Assembly: GCF_003704105.1 (NCBI RefSeq)
Contig: NZ_QUOQ01000002.1
Span: 310,001 to 374,000 of the forward strand
DNA from: Brevundimonas lutea
Lineage (GTDB): Bacteria > Pseudomonadota > Alphaproteobacteria > Caulobacterales > Caulobacteraceae
Direction: 5' to 3'
Length of the DNA: 64,000 nucleotides
In this document: one piece after another, positions 27,932-35,742 of the stretch
How positions within the stretch are numbered: position 1 is the first letter of the stretch
How the letters are laid out: every line of letters starts with the position of its first letter
The notes under the pieces: generated by a model
Told to the model about the DNA's origin: nothing
Database searches by the model: none
What the model saw: only the letters and a program-made list of their open reading frames with translations
Program-made: the position numbers and the translations under genes

Positions 27932-28570
27932 ATGATTGACGAGCGCGGACCACCCGTGAACGACCAAGCCGATGACCTGCTGCGTCTGGGCGAGGCGGCC
28001 GAGGCGCTGGAGGGGTTGCGCGAGCCGGCGGAGCGGGCGGCCCAGGCGATCGACGACGCTTTTGCGCGGGCGGGATCCAGCCTGGCGCGGTCGCTGGCGA
28101 GGGCGGCGGCGGATGGCGAGATCAGCCTGGCGGAACTGGCGCGGCTGATGCTGAATACGCTGAACGGGCTGTTCAGCGGCGGTCGGGCGACGGGCGGACT
28201 GGAGGTCCTGGTCGCGACCCTGGGGTCTGGCCTGGGCGGAATCCTGAGCGCGGTGTTCGGAGGCGTGTCTTCGACCGCAGGGAGCCGCGACGGACTCGTT
28301 CCCAGTCATGCCCAGCCATCATCGGCTGTCCCACCCACGGCGCCGCCGGGCATAGCCTTCAGGAAGCTGAGCGCACCGCTCGGGGCCCTCGCACCGAGCC
28401 TGGAGCGGCGCACAACGATCGAGCGGAGCGCCACGCGGCAGATCGAGACCGGCGCCCCCGTGACCGTCAATGTCAGCCTGACCGGTCCGGCCGAGGGGCT
28501 GCTGCGGTCCGAGGCGCAGCTGGCCCAGACCCTGGCGCGGGCGGTGGCGCTGGGCGCGCGGCGGCTGTGA
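27932..28570 (+). CDS. GTA tape measure protein (gp11) with atypical middle
   Basis: A protein of 212 residues; GAGAGG lies before the ATG. The N-terminal helices (LREPAERAAQAIDDAFARAGSSLARSLARA) and the C-terminus (GAPVTVNVSLTGP, RSEAQLAQTLARAVALGARRL) match the short tape measure of GTAs. The stretch between (about 113-165, SSTAGSRDGLVPSHAQPS and RKLSAPLGALAPSLERRTT) lacks the usual Gly-rich segment with a VGERGPE-like motif, and its codon use is less GC3-biased. Either this segment has diverged or it was replaced. It is the last gene before the antisense DUF805 insertion. Confidence 0.72.
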   Translation: MIDERGPPVNDQADDLLRLGEAAEALEGLREPAERAAQAIDDAFARAGSSLARSLARAAADGEISLAELARLMLNTLNGLFSGGRATGGLEVLVATLGSGLGGILSAVFGGVSSTAGSRDGLVPSHAQPSSAVPPTAPPGIAFRKLSAPLGALAPSLERRTTIERSATRQIETGAPVTVNVSLTGPAEGLLRSEAQLAQTLARAVALGARRL

Positions 28571-28573
28571 CGC

Positions 28574-29293
28574 CTAGTCGAACGTTTCGGGAGCGACGCC
28601 GCCCTTGGGGTCCTGGCCGAACCGGTTGGGTCCGACCGTCCCGGGCATCAGGCCGATCCAGAGCAGGAAACCCAGGCCGATCAGGGCGCTGAGGCCAAAC
28701 GCGCCCATGGCGGGTCCCATGACGGCCATCATGGCCCAGGGATTGTCGTCCCATGTCTGGCCCGTGGTGATGGCGCCCATGCCGATCATGCCCACGCCGA
28801 CGAAGAACAGAATGATGCCGGCGACCCAGGGCAGGGCGACCCACCAGCCGGTCTGACCCATGTCGTGGAGGCGCTTCACCGAGATGGCCAGGTTGGGCCA
28901 GATCAGCAGCAGACCGATCAGGCCGCCGATCAGAGGCAGCCAGCTGGTGACGATGCCGATGGCGAGCAGAATGACCCAGGCGATCCAGAAATGGCTGCGG
29001 CGGATGCGACCCTCGAAGGACAGCATCAGGTGCTTCCAGTCGATGTCCGAGCCGAGGCCGGATCCCGAGCCAGCGACGCCGGGCGTGTAGCCGGGGCGGG
29101 CGGACGTCTCTCCGGCCAGGGGCATGATGTTGGTGGCGATGTCGCCCGATGCGACGAAATCGACCCGCTGGCCGGCGCGCGGAACGCCGAGGCCGGGGAA
29201 GCCGGCGCGATCGAAGGCGTAGCGTTGGCCGTCGTCGCCCGAGATCAGGCCCATGCCGCTGACGTCATCGAAGCTGAGAATTTCACCACGCAC
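28574..29293 (-). CDS. DUF805 membrane protein with N-terminal cold-shock-like domain, antisense in the GTA cluster
   Basis: A protein of 239 residues. Residues 1-55 (VRGEILSFDDVSGMGLISGDDGQRYAF) resemble a cold-shock/OB fold. Residues 90-200 are DUF805, with the hallmark SVKRLHDMGQTGWWVAL and about four transmembrane helices. I chose GTG 29293, preceded by GGGGAGG seven bases upstream; the longer frame to 29680 is a shadow of gp12. DUF805 has no known biochemical function. It is not a GTA component and separates gp11 from gp12, opposing GTA transcription. Confidence 0.85.
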   Translation of the reverse strand: MRGEILSFDDVSGMGLISGDDGQRYAFDRAGFPGLGVPRAGQRVDFVASGDIATNIMPLAGETSARPGYTPGVAGSGSGLGSDIDWKHLMLSFEGRIRRSHFWIAWVILLAIGIVTSWLPLIGGLIGLLLIWPNLAISVKRLHDMGQTGWWVALPWVAGIILFFVGVGMIGMGAITTGQTWDDNPWAMMAVMGPAMGAFGLSALIGLGFLLWIGLMPGTVGPNRFGQDPKGGVAPETFD

Positions 29294-29370
29294 GTTGAAG
29301 CCTCCCCTGAAGTGCGGCCGCGAGTTGGCCGCGTTTCGGAGGCGCGCGCAAGAGAACGCGGGTCGGGACC

Positions 29371-29777
29371 ATGAATTTTCACGAGGTGCGGCTGCCGGCG
29401 CGACTGGCGTTCGGATCGACGGGCGGGGTGGAGCGGCGGACCGAGATCGCCACCCTGGGGTCCGGGTTCGAACGGCGGTCGAGCCCGTGGCTGAACGGGC
29501 GCCGGCGCTATCTGATCGGGGCGGGTCTGAGGTCGCTGGAGGATATGGCGGCGCTGACGGAGTTCTTCGAGGCGCGGCGGGGGCGGCTGTTCGGGTTCCG
29601 GTTCCGGGACTCGGCGAAGTGGTCTTCGAGACGCCGCCTGAGGCCGGGGCGGCGATCACTGCGGGGTTTCTGTTCGACACGCCGGTGCGGTTTGATTCCG
29701 ACCGGATCGAGGTGACGCTGGAGACCTTCGGCGCGGGCCGGATGGCGGCGATGCCGTTGATTGAAGTGAGGGTCTAG
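29371..29777 (+). pseudogene. GTA gp12 (DUF2460) remnant: middle lost and frameshifted
   Basis: The N-terminal part is read in one frame from ATG 29371: MNFHEVRLPARLAFGSTGGV, then SLEDMAALTEFFEARRGRLFGFRFRD, the normal DUF2460 start. At about 29611 the recognisable sequence jumps to another frame: GEVVFETPPEAGAAITAGF, LFDTPVRFDSDRIEVTLETF and the end MPLIEVRV at 29777, the normal DUF2460 C-terminus. About 70 residues usually found between FRFRD and GEVVF are missing. Translation from 29371 runs into about 33 unrelated Arg-rich residues and stops near 29715. gp12 is a distal tail protein in GTAs, so this particle is probably tail-defective unless frameshifting occurs. Confidence 0.85.
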
Positions 29778-29778
29778 G

Positions 29779-29837
29779 GGCGGAGCGCCCAACCTGGTCA
29801 CTGCGCGACCTGCCCTCCCCCGAGGGGGAGGGAGAGG
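29779..29837. repeat. REP-like repeat, family B, between gp12 and gp13
   Basis: GGAGCGCCC, AACCTGGTCACTGCGCGACC, then CCCTCCCCC and GGGGGAGGG around a short loop, ending GGAGAGG. It closely parallels the unit at 30521-30576 and begins two bases after the gp12 stop. Confidence 0.8.
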
Positions 29838-29845
29838 AGATTGTT

Positions 29846-30502
29846 ATGAGAATCCTGCCTTCGGGCCTCTCCGACCGCGTGGCGGGCGGAGCGGCGATGC
29901 TTTGCCATGTGTGGATCGCCAGGCGGGGCGATGGCGCGCGCTTTGGGTTCACGGATCACGACCGGGATCTGGAGGTGGACGGGGTCGTGTGCCGGGCGGG
30001 GACGGGCTGGGCCGCCGGGGCGGCGGAGACGGCGGAGGGGACGGCGCCGGGGCAGGCGTCGGCGTCGGGGGTGCTGGACGCCGAGACCATTTCGGAAGGC
30101 GATGTGGCGGCCGGGCTGTGGGACGGGGCGGAGGTCTCGCTGTGGCGCGTGGACTGGTCCGAGCCGGCATTGCGGGTGCGGCTGTGGGTCGGGCGGCTGA
30201 GCCGGATCACGCGGGCGGGCGAGGTCTTCACCGCCGAGGTGGAAGGGCCGCTGGCCAAGCTGGAGCGGGTGGTCGGGCGGACCTATGGGCGGCTCTGCGA
30301 CGCGATGCTGGGCGATGCGCGTTGCGGGGTCGATCTCAGCGCCTGGCCCGACGAAACGGTGTGCGACCGCAGTTTTCGGACGTGTCGGGAGCGGTTCGGC
30401 AATGCGACACGGTTCCGGGGCTTTCCGGACATTCCGGGCGACGACTTCCTGACGGCCGTGCCGGCCGAGGGGGGGCGGCATGATGGGGGGAGCCGGCGGT
30501 GA
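29846..30502 (+). CDS. GTA gp13 (DUF2163 / phage BR0599), apparently internally shortened
   Basis: A protein of 218 residues. The N-terminal DUF2163 part is normal: HVWIARRGDGARFGFTDHDRDL, GVLDAETISEGDVAAGLWDG, RTYGRLCDAMLGDARCGVDL. The C-terminus is also normal: RTCRERFGNATRFRGFPDIP, GDDFL. The family usually has about 70-80 residues between CGVDL and the CDxxFxTC motif; here only SAWPDETV separates them. The frame is intact, so an in-frame deletion is the simplest reading. It overlaps gp14 by GTGA. In GTAs gp13 is part of the tail-tip hub. Confidence 0.85.
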   Translation: MRILPSGLSDRVAGGAAMLCHVWIARRGDGARFGFTDHDRDLEVDGVVCRAGTGWAAGAAETAEGTAPGQASASGVLDAETISEGDVAAGLWDGAEVSLWRVDWSEPALRVRLWVGRLSRITRAGEVFTAEVEGPLAKLERVVGRTYGRLCDAMLGDARCGVDLSAWPDETVCDRSFRTCRERFGNATRFRGFPDIPGDDFLTAVPAEGGRHDGGSRR

Positions 30503-31026
30503 GGAGCCCCGACCGATCTCGGAGCGCCCCCACCCGGTCGCCGGCGCGATCATCCTCCCCTGAAGGGGAGGGAGAGGCGCGGCGTCTCGCTCTGGAAGAG
30601 GCGCGGGGGTGGCTGGGGACGCCGTATCGGCATCAGGCCTCGGTCAAGGGGGCGGGGTGCGACTGCCTGGGGCTGATGCGGGGGGTGTGGCGAAGGCTTT
30701 ACGGCGACGAGCCTGAGGTCTTGCCGCCCTATTCGCCGGACTGGGCCGAGCGGAGCGGCGAGGAACTGATGCTGGCGGCGGCGCGGCGTTGGCTGGTTCC
30801 GGTCGCGCGCAAGGCGGCGCGGCCGGGGGATGTGCTGCTGTTCCGAATGGCGGAAGGGGCGCCGGTGAAACACTGCGCTGTTCTGAGCGCGGTGGGCCAG
30901 CCGGGGGCGCGGATGATCCACGCCTATTGGGGGCGGTCGGTGATCGAGAGCTGGATGGGCGACTGGTGGAAGCGGCGACTGGTCGCGGCCTTCACCTGGC
31001 CGGAGGACGATGCATGGCGCAGGTGA
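30499..31026 (+). CDS. GTA NlpC/P60 family peptidase (gp14)
   Basis: A protein of 175 residues. The catalytic Cys is in GAGCDCLGLMRG (about C56), and the His in GAPVKHCAVLSAVG. It should cut host peptidoglycan during DNA delivery. GTG start overlapping the gp13 stop. Residues 2-26 (RSPDRSRSAPTRSPARSSSP, then EGEGEA) are encoded by a family B repeat; the real domain begins at RRLALEEARGWLGTPYRHQ. No later start codon is obvious, so the repeat appears to have become part of the gene. It overlaps gp15 by 13 bp. Confidence 0.88.
   Translation: MRSPDRSRSAPTRSPARSSSPEGEGEARRLALEEARGWLGTPYRHQASVKGAGCDCLGLMRGVWRRLYGDEPEVLPPYSPDWAERSGEELMLAAARRWLVPVARKAARPGDVLLFRMAEGAPVKHCAVLSAVGQPGARMIHAYWGRSVIESWMGDWWKRRLVAAFTWPEDDAWRR
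30521..30576. repeat. REP-like repeat, family B, inside the 5' end of gp14
   Basis: GGAGCGCCCCCACCCGGTCG, CCGGCGCGATC, then CCTCCCC-TGA-AGGGGAGG and GGAGAGG. Same unit as 29779-29837. It encodes the Arg/Ser-rich N-terminal residues of gp14. Confidence 0.8.
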
Positions 31027-34000
31027 TCCTGGGCGGGGTTGGCGGGGCGATCGGGGGCGGCATCGGGCGGGCGCTGGGGGCCCTGGCTGGGCGGGCGCTG
31101 GACGGTCTGCTGGTGTCGAGCCTGGCGGCGCCGCGTCAGCGGGGGCCGCGTCTGGAGACGCTGAGGCTGCAGGCGACGGCGGAAGGCCAGCCGATGGCCT
31201 GCGCCTTGGGCCGGGTGCGCGTGACCGGCCAAATGATCTGGGCGGCGCGGTTTCTGGAACGGCGAAACGAGAACGGCGGCGGCAAGGGCGGGCCGCGCAC
31301 GGTCGACTACGACTATTCGCTGAGCTTCGCCGTCGCCCTGTGCGAGGGGCCGATCGACGGCATTGGACGGGTGTGGGCGGACGGACAGCCGCTGCGCCTG
31401 GATGGGGCGACGATGCGGGTGCATCGCGGGACCGAGGTCCAGCAGCCCGATCCGTTGATCGAGGCGGTCGAGGGGGCGGCGCCGGCCTATCGCGGGACGG
31501 CCTATGTGGTGTTCGAGGATCTGCCGCTGGCCCCGTTCGGCAACCGGCCGCCGCAGCTGAGTTTCGAGGTGCTGCGGCGGGTGTCGGCGCCGGACGGGCT
31601 GGAAGAGATGCTGGAGGGAGTCTGTCTGATCCCCGGGGCCGGGGAGTTCACCCTGGCGACCCAGCCAGTGTTCCGGCGCGAGGGGCTGACCCGGACGACG
31701 GCCGAGAACCTGAACAACCTGATCGGGTCGCCGGACCTGAGGGTGGCGGTCGATCAGCTGGAGCGGGATTTTCCGCGGGTGAAGCGGGTCAATCTGGTCG
31801 TGGGCTGGTTCGGTACGGACCTAAGAGCAGGGGAGTGCCGGATCTGGCCGGGCGTTGAGCGGCGCGACAAGCCGACCGAACCGATCGAATGGGGCGTGGC
31901 GGGGCTGGGGCGCGACGACGCGCACCTGATCTCGGGGCATGAGGGCCGGCCGGCCTATGGCGGGACGCCTTCGGACCAGACGGTGGTGGACGCCGTGCGG
32001 ATGCTGAAGGATCGCGGCTACGAGGTGGTGATCTATCCGTTCGTGTTCATGGACATCGCGCCGGAGAACGGGTTGGACGACCCCTACGGAGGCCTCGAGC
32101 AGGCGCCTTATCCGTGGCGCGGAAGGATCACGGGATCGGATCGGACGGCGTCGGTCGCGGGCGAGGTCGCAGCCTTTTTCGGCGGGCCGGACGACTGGGG
32201 TTTGAGGCGGATGGCGCGCCATTACGCCGAACTGACGGTCGAGGCCGGGGCGGACGGAATGCTGGTCGGCTCGGAGCTGCGCGGGGTCACGACGTTGCGG
32301 GACGAGGCGGGGGGCTATCCTGCGGTGACGGAACTGGTGGCCCTGGCGGGCGAATGCCGGGCGATCCTGGGGGCGTGGCGCAGCCTCAGCTATGCGGCGG
32401 ACTGGAGTGAGTATTTCGGGCATCAGCCGGCCGATGGGTCGGGGCACGTCGCCTTTCACCTGGACCCGCTGTGGTCGAACGCGGCGGTCGATCACGTGGC
32501 CATCGACTGGTACGCGCCGATCACGGACTGGCGCGGGGGCGAGGCGCATCTGGACGCTCTGGAGGGCTGGGATGGGGTGCATGGCCCCGACTATCTCGAC
32601 AGCCGGATCGAGGGCGGGGAAGGGTTCGACTGGTTCTACGCCAACCCGATGGACCGCGATGCCCAGACGCGGACGCCGATCACGGACGGCGCGCATGACG
32701 AGCCATGGGTTTATCGCTGCAAGGACCTGAGAAACTGGTGGGGGCGGGCGCACCACGACCGGCCGGACGGGGTGCGGGCGGAGACGCCAACGGCCTGGAC
32801 GGCTGGGATGAAGCCGATCCGGCTGGTCGAGTTCGGTTGCGCGGCGGTGGACAAGGGGGCCAATGCGCCGAACCTGTTCGTCGATCCCAAGAGCAGCGAG
32901 AGCCACCTGCCGCCTTATTCGACCGGCGACCGCGATGACCTGATGCAGCGGCGGGCGCTGGAGGCCATGCTGAGGCATTGGCGCGATCCGGCGAACAATC
33001 CGGAAGCGACGGAATACGCAGGGCGGATGATCGAGGGGCTGGATGCCTGGTGCTGGGACGCGCGGCCCTATCCGGACTTTCCGGCGCGAGTTGATGTGTG
33101 GGCGGACGGGCCGAACTGGACGGGCGGCCACTGGCTGAACGGGCGGGCCATGGGGGATGGCTCTGACCTGATCCGAGCGGTGCTGGAACGCGGCGGTCTG
33201 GAGGAGGCGGAGTTCTCGATCCGGGGCGTCGAGGGGGCGGCGGCCGGCTATCTGATCGACCGGCCGATGCGGACACGAGACGCGCTGGAGCCGCTGCTGC
33301 TGGCATTTGGGGCGGAGGCGGCGGAGCAGGGCGGGAGGGTGGCGGTGATCGGCCGGCCGGACTCTGTGGTCGAGGTGTCGAGTTCGAGCCTGGCCTTGCC
33401 GGAGGAGGGGCCGGCGATCCGGACGACGCGGACGCTGGAGGCGACACCGGATCAGGTGCGGGTGCGGTTCATCGACGAGACGGCCGACTATCAGACCGGA
33501 GCGGTGTCGGCGCGGCGCGCGGATACGGGCGGGGGCGGGGCGGATGTGGACCTGCCGCTGGCGGCGACGACGGGCTTTGCGCGGCGGGCGGCGCGGCGCT
33601 TGCTGGAGGGGGCGAGCGCCGAGGTGATCACCCTGGCGCTGGACCCGATCACGGCCCTGTGGCTGGAGCCCGGAGACGGGGTGCGGGTGGCGGGACGAGA
33701 GGGGCTGTGGCGGGTCGGGCGGGTGACGCGTGATGAGCAGCCATCAGCCGAGGCGCGGCTGTATCTGCCCGGGCCGCCGGTCGAGGTCGATCCAGACTGG
33801 CGGCCGGGCGATCCGCCGGGGACGAGCGGACGGCCGTTCGTGGCGATCCTGGACCTCCCGCCCCTGCCGGGGGCCGAGGGTGACGACCGGCCGCTGGCGG
33901 CGGTGGCGGTAGAGCCGTGGCGGCCGATGAGGGTCCACGCCGGCGGCGGTGTCGAGGGGCTGACGCCGCGCGGGGACGTGACCCAGCCCGCCACCGTCGG

Positions 34001-34754
34001 GGTGCTGAAAGCGCCGCTGGGGGCCGGGCCGCTGCATCGTTGGGATGAGGTCAACGGATTGGTCGTTCGGCTGGAGGGACAGGCGCCCGAGAGCCGGAGC
34101 GCGCGGTCGATCCTGGCGGGCGCCGGCGCGGTGGCGGTCGAGGCCGGAAGCGGCTGGGAGATCGTGCAGTACCGGCGGGCGGACCTGATCGAGCCGGGGC
34201 TGTGGCGGCTGAGCGGCCTGCTGCGCGGGCAGCAGGGGACGGACGGCGAGATGCGGGTCGTTTCGGCCATCGGGGCGCGAGTGGTGGTGCTGGATGATGC
34301 CCTGGTGCGGCTGGAGGTGAGCGGGGGCGAGCGGGGCCTGCCGTTGATCTGGCGGGCGGGTCCGGCGGGGGCGCCGCCGGGCGGAGATGGTTTTGAGGAG
34401 GTCGAGGCGACCTGGCGCGGTGTGCAGGCGCGGCCGTGGAGTCCGGCGCATCTGGCGGCGCGATCTGACGGCGAGGGCGGCTATCGGCTTAGCTGGACCG
34501 CGCGGACGCGACTGGATGGGGATCGTTGGGACGGGGAGACATTGCAGGCCGACCTGCCGGAGCGATGGCGGGTGAGTGTCGGCGCGGGTGAGGCGGCGGT
34601 GCGGCGCTGGGAGGTCGAGGCGACGGAGGCGATGTGGTCGGCGGGCGAGGTCGAGGCGGATTTTCCGGACGGTATCGCCGAAGCCTGGGTCGAGGTGGCG
34701 CAGGGCTCGGCGGTGTTCGGCTGGGGCGCGAGCGCGCGGATTGCGCTGACCTGA
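31014..34754 (+). CDS. GTA host-specificity/tail tip protein (gp15), TIM-barrel family
   Basis: A protein of 1246 residues, close to the usual 1250-1300. The N-terminus is glycine-rich (MAQVILGGVGGAIGGGIGRA). A glycoside-hydrolase-like TIM-barrel domain spans about residues 330-640 (GYEVVIYPFVFMDIA, GADGMLVGSELRGVTTLRDE, DHVAIDWYAPITDWRGG). Phage-tail and Rcc01698-like C-terminal domains follow. It is the megatron-like tip protein that recognises the recipient cell. The frame is intact and no repeat is seen in it, unlike the genes upstream. ATG 31014 overlaps the gp14 stop. It ends the cluster. Confidence 0.92.
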   Translation: MAQVILGGVGGAIGGGIGRALGALAGRALDGLLVSSLAAPRQRGPRLETLRLQATAEGQPMACALGRVRVTGQMIWAARFLERRNENGGGKGGPRTVDYDYSLSFAVALCEGPIDGIGRVWADGQPLRLDGATMRVHRGTEVQQPDPLIEAVEGAAPAYRGTAYVVFEDLPLAPFGNRPPQLSFEVLRRVSAPDGLEEMLEGVCLIPGAGEFTLATQPVFRREGLTRTTAENLNNLIGSPDLRVAVDQLERDFPRVKRVNLVVGWFGTDLRAGECRIWPGVERRDKPTEPIEWGVAGLGRDDAHLISGHEGRPAYGGTPSDQTVVDAVRMLKDRGYEVVIYPFVFMDIAPENGLDDPYGGLEQAPYPWRGRITGSDRTASVAGEVAAFFGGPDDWGLRRMARHYAELTVEAGADGMLVGSELRGVTTLRDEAGGYPAVTELVALAGECRAILGAWRSLSYAADWSEYFGHQPADGSGHVAFHLDPLWSNAAVDHVAIDWYAPITDWRGGEAHLDALEGWDGVHGPDYLDSRIEGGEGFDWFYANPMDRDAQTRTPITDGAHDEPWVYRCKDLRNWWGRAHHDRPDGVRAETPTAWTAGMKPIRLVEFGCAAVDKGANAPNLFVDPKSSESHLPPYSTGDRDDLMQRRALEAMLRHWRDPANNPEATEYAGRMIEGLDAWCWDARPYPDFPARVDVWADGPNWTGGHWLNGRAMGDGSDLIRAVLERGGLEEAEFSIRGVEGAAAGYLIDRPMRTRDALEPLLLAFGAEAAEQGGRVAVIGRPDSVVEVSSSSLALPEEGPAIRTTRTLEATPDQVRVRFIDETADYQTGAVSARRADTGGGGADVDLPLAATTGFARRAARRLLEGASAEVITLALDPITALWLEPGDGVRVAGREGLWRVGRVTRDEQPSAEARLYLPGPPVEVDPDWRPGDPPGTSGRPFVAILDLPPLPGAEGDDRPLAAVAVEPWRPMRVHAGGGVEGLTPRGDVTQPATVGVLKAPLGAGPLHRWDEVNGLVVRLEGQAPESRSARSILAGAGAVAVEAGSGWEIVQYRRADLIEPGLWRLSGLLRGQQGTDGEMRVVSAIGARVVVLDDALVRLEVSGGERGLPLIWRAGPAGAPPGGDGFEEVEATWRGVQARPWSPAHLAARSDGEGGYRLSWTARTRLDGDRWDGETLQADLPERWRVSVGAGEAAVRRWEVEATEAMWSAGEVEADFPDGIAEAWVEVAQGSAVFGWGASARIALT

Positions 34755-34837
34755 CCTGCCTCGCCCTTTGCGTGGGCGGCGTGATGGCCTAACTCACCCC
34801 TAGGCGCCCATGCCGGGCGTGTGGAGCTGAGCGGTCT

Positions 34838-35740
34838 GTGGCGGGCGATCCGTACAAGGAGCTGGGGGTCTCGAAGGGCGCGAGCGCCGAGGAGATCAAG
34901 AAGGCGTTCCGGAAGCTCGCCAAGGATCTGCATCCCGACAAGAATCCGGGCGACGCGAAGTCCGAGGAGCGGTTCAAGCGGATCACCGCCGCCTTCGACC
35001 TGCTGGGCGACGCAGAGAAGCGCGCCAAATTCGACCGGGGCGAGATCGACGCGGACGGGCGCGAGCAGTTCCGGGGCTATCCGGGGGGCGGCGCCTATGC
35101 CGGCGGACGGCCGGGCGGGTTTGGTCAGCGCGGCAACGCCCAGTTCGAGGACATCGATCTGGACGAGCTGTTCGGCATGTTCGGCGGCCGGGGGCGAGAG
35201 CGGGGGCCGCGCGACTTCACCAGCAAGGGCCAGGATGTGCGGGCGACCCTGGAGGTCAGCCTGGAAGAGGCCATCGCGGGCGCGACGCGGCGCATCCAGT
35301 TTTCGGATGGGCGGATGCTGGACGTGACCATTCCGAAGGGAGCGGCCGACGGGCAGGTTCTGCGCCTCAAGGGCCAAGGCGCGCCGGGGCGCAACGGTCC
35401 GGCGGGCGACGCCCTGATCGAGCTACGCATCGCGCCTCACCCTGTATGGAAGCGCGAGGGGGCGGACCTGAGCATGGACCTGCCGGTGTCGGTTCCGGAC
35501 GCGGTGTTGGGGGCCAAGGTGCCTTTACGGACGCCGGAGGGGACGGTCAGCATGACTATTCCCAAGGGCTCCAACTCGGGCAAGGTGTTGCGGCTAAAGG
35601 GGCGGGGCGCGTTCGCCGGCGGGCGTCGGGGCGACCTGCTGGCGCGGATCGTGATCATGCTGCCGGAGGAGGTCGACGCCGAGCTGGTCAAGCTGGCCGA
35701 GGACTGGCGGGCGAAGCGGCCTTACCGGCCGGGCGGCTGA
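34838..35740 (+). CDS. Type B J-domain co-chaperone (CbpA/DnaJ class)
   Basis: A protein of 300 residues. The J domain occupies residues 4-65 (PYKELGVSKGASAEEIKKAF, with HPD in DLHPDKNPGD). A Gly-rich linker follows (about 75-105), then the two beta-barrel substrate-binding domains (VRATLEVSLEEAIAGATRRI, LDVTIPKGAADGQVLRLKGQG, GDLLARIVIMLP). There is no CxxCxGxG zinc-finger, so it is CbpA-like, not DnaJ. It stimulates DnaK. GTG start. It follows the GTA cluster by 83 bp without an obvious terminator. Confidence 0.9.
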   Translation: MAGDPYKELGVSKGASAEEIKKAFRKLAKDLHPDKNPGDAKSEERFKRITAAFDLLGDAEKRAKFDRGEIDADGREQFRGYPGGGAYAGGRPGGFGQRGNAQFEDIDLDELFGMFGGRGRERGPRDFTSKGQDVRATLEVSLEEAIAGATRRIQFSDGRMLDVTIPKGAADGQVLRLKGQGAPGRNGPAGDALIELRIAPHPVWKREGADLSMDLPVSVPDAVLGAKVPLRTPEGTVSMTIPKGSNSGKVLRLKGRGAFAGGRRGDLLARIVIMLPEEVDAELVKLAEDWRAKRPYRPGG

Positions 35741-35742
35741 GG

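Noticed and set aside
19076..34754. Prophage
   Set aside because: Gene content and order match a GTA: no integrase, repressor, lysis or replication genes, no attachment sites, and the short GTA-type tape measure and gp15.
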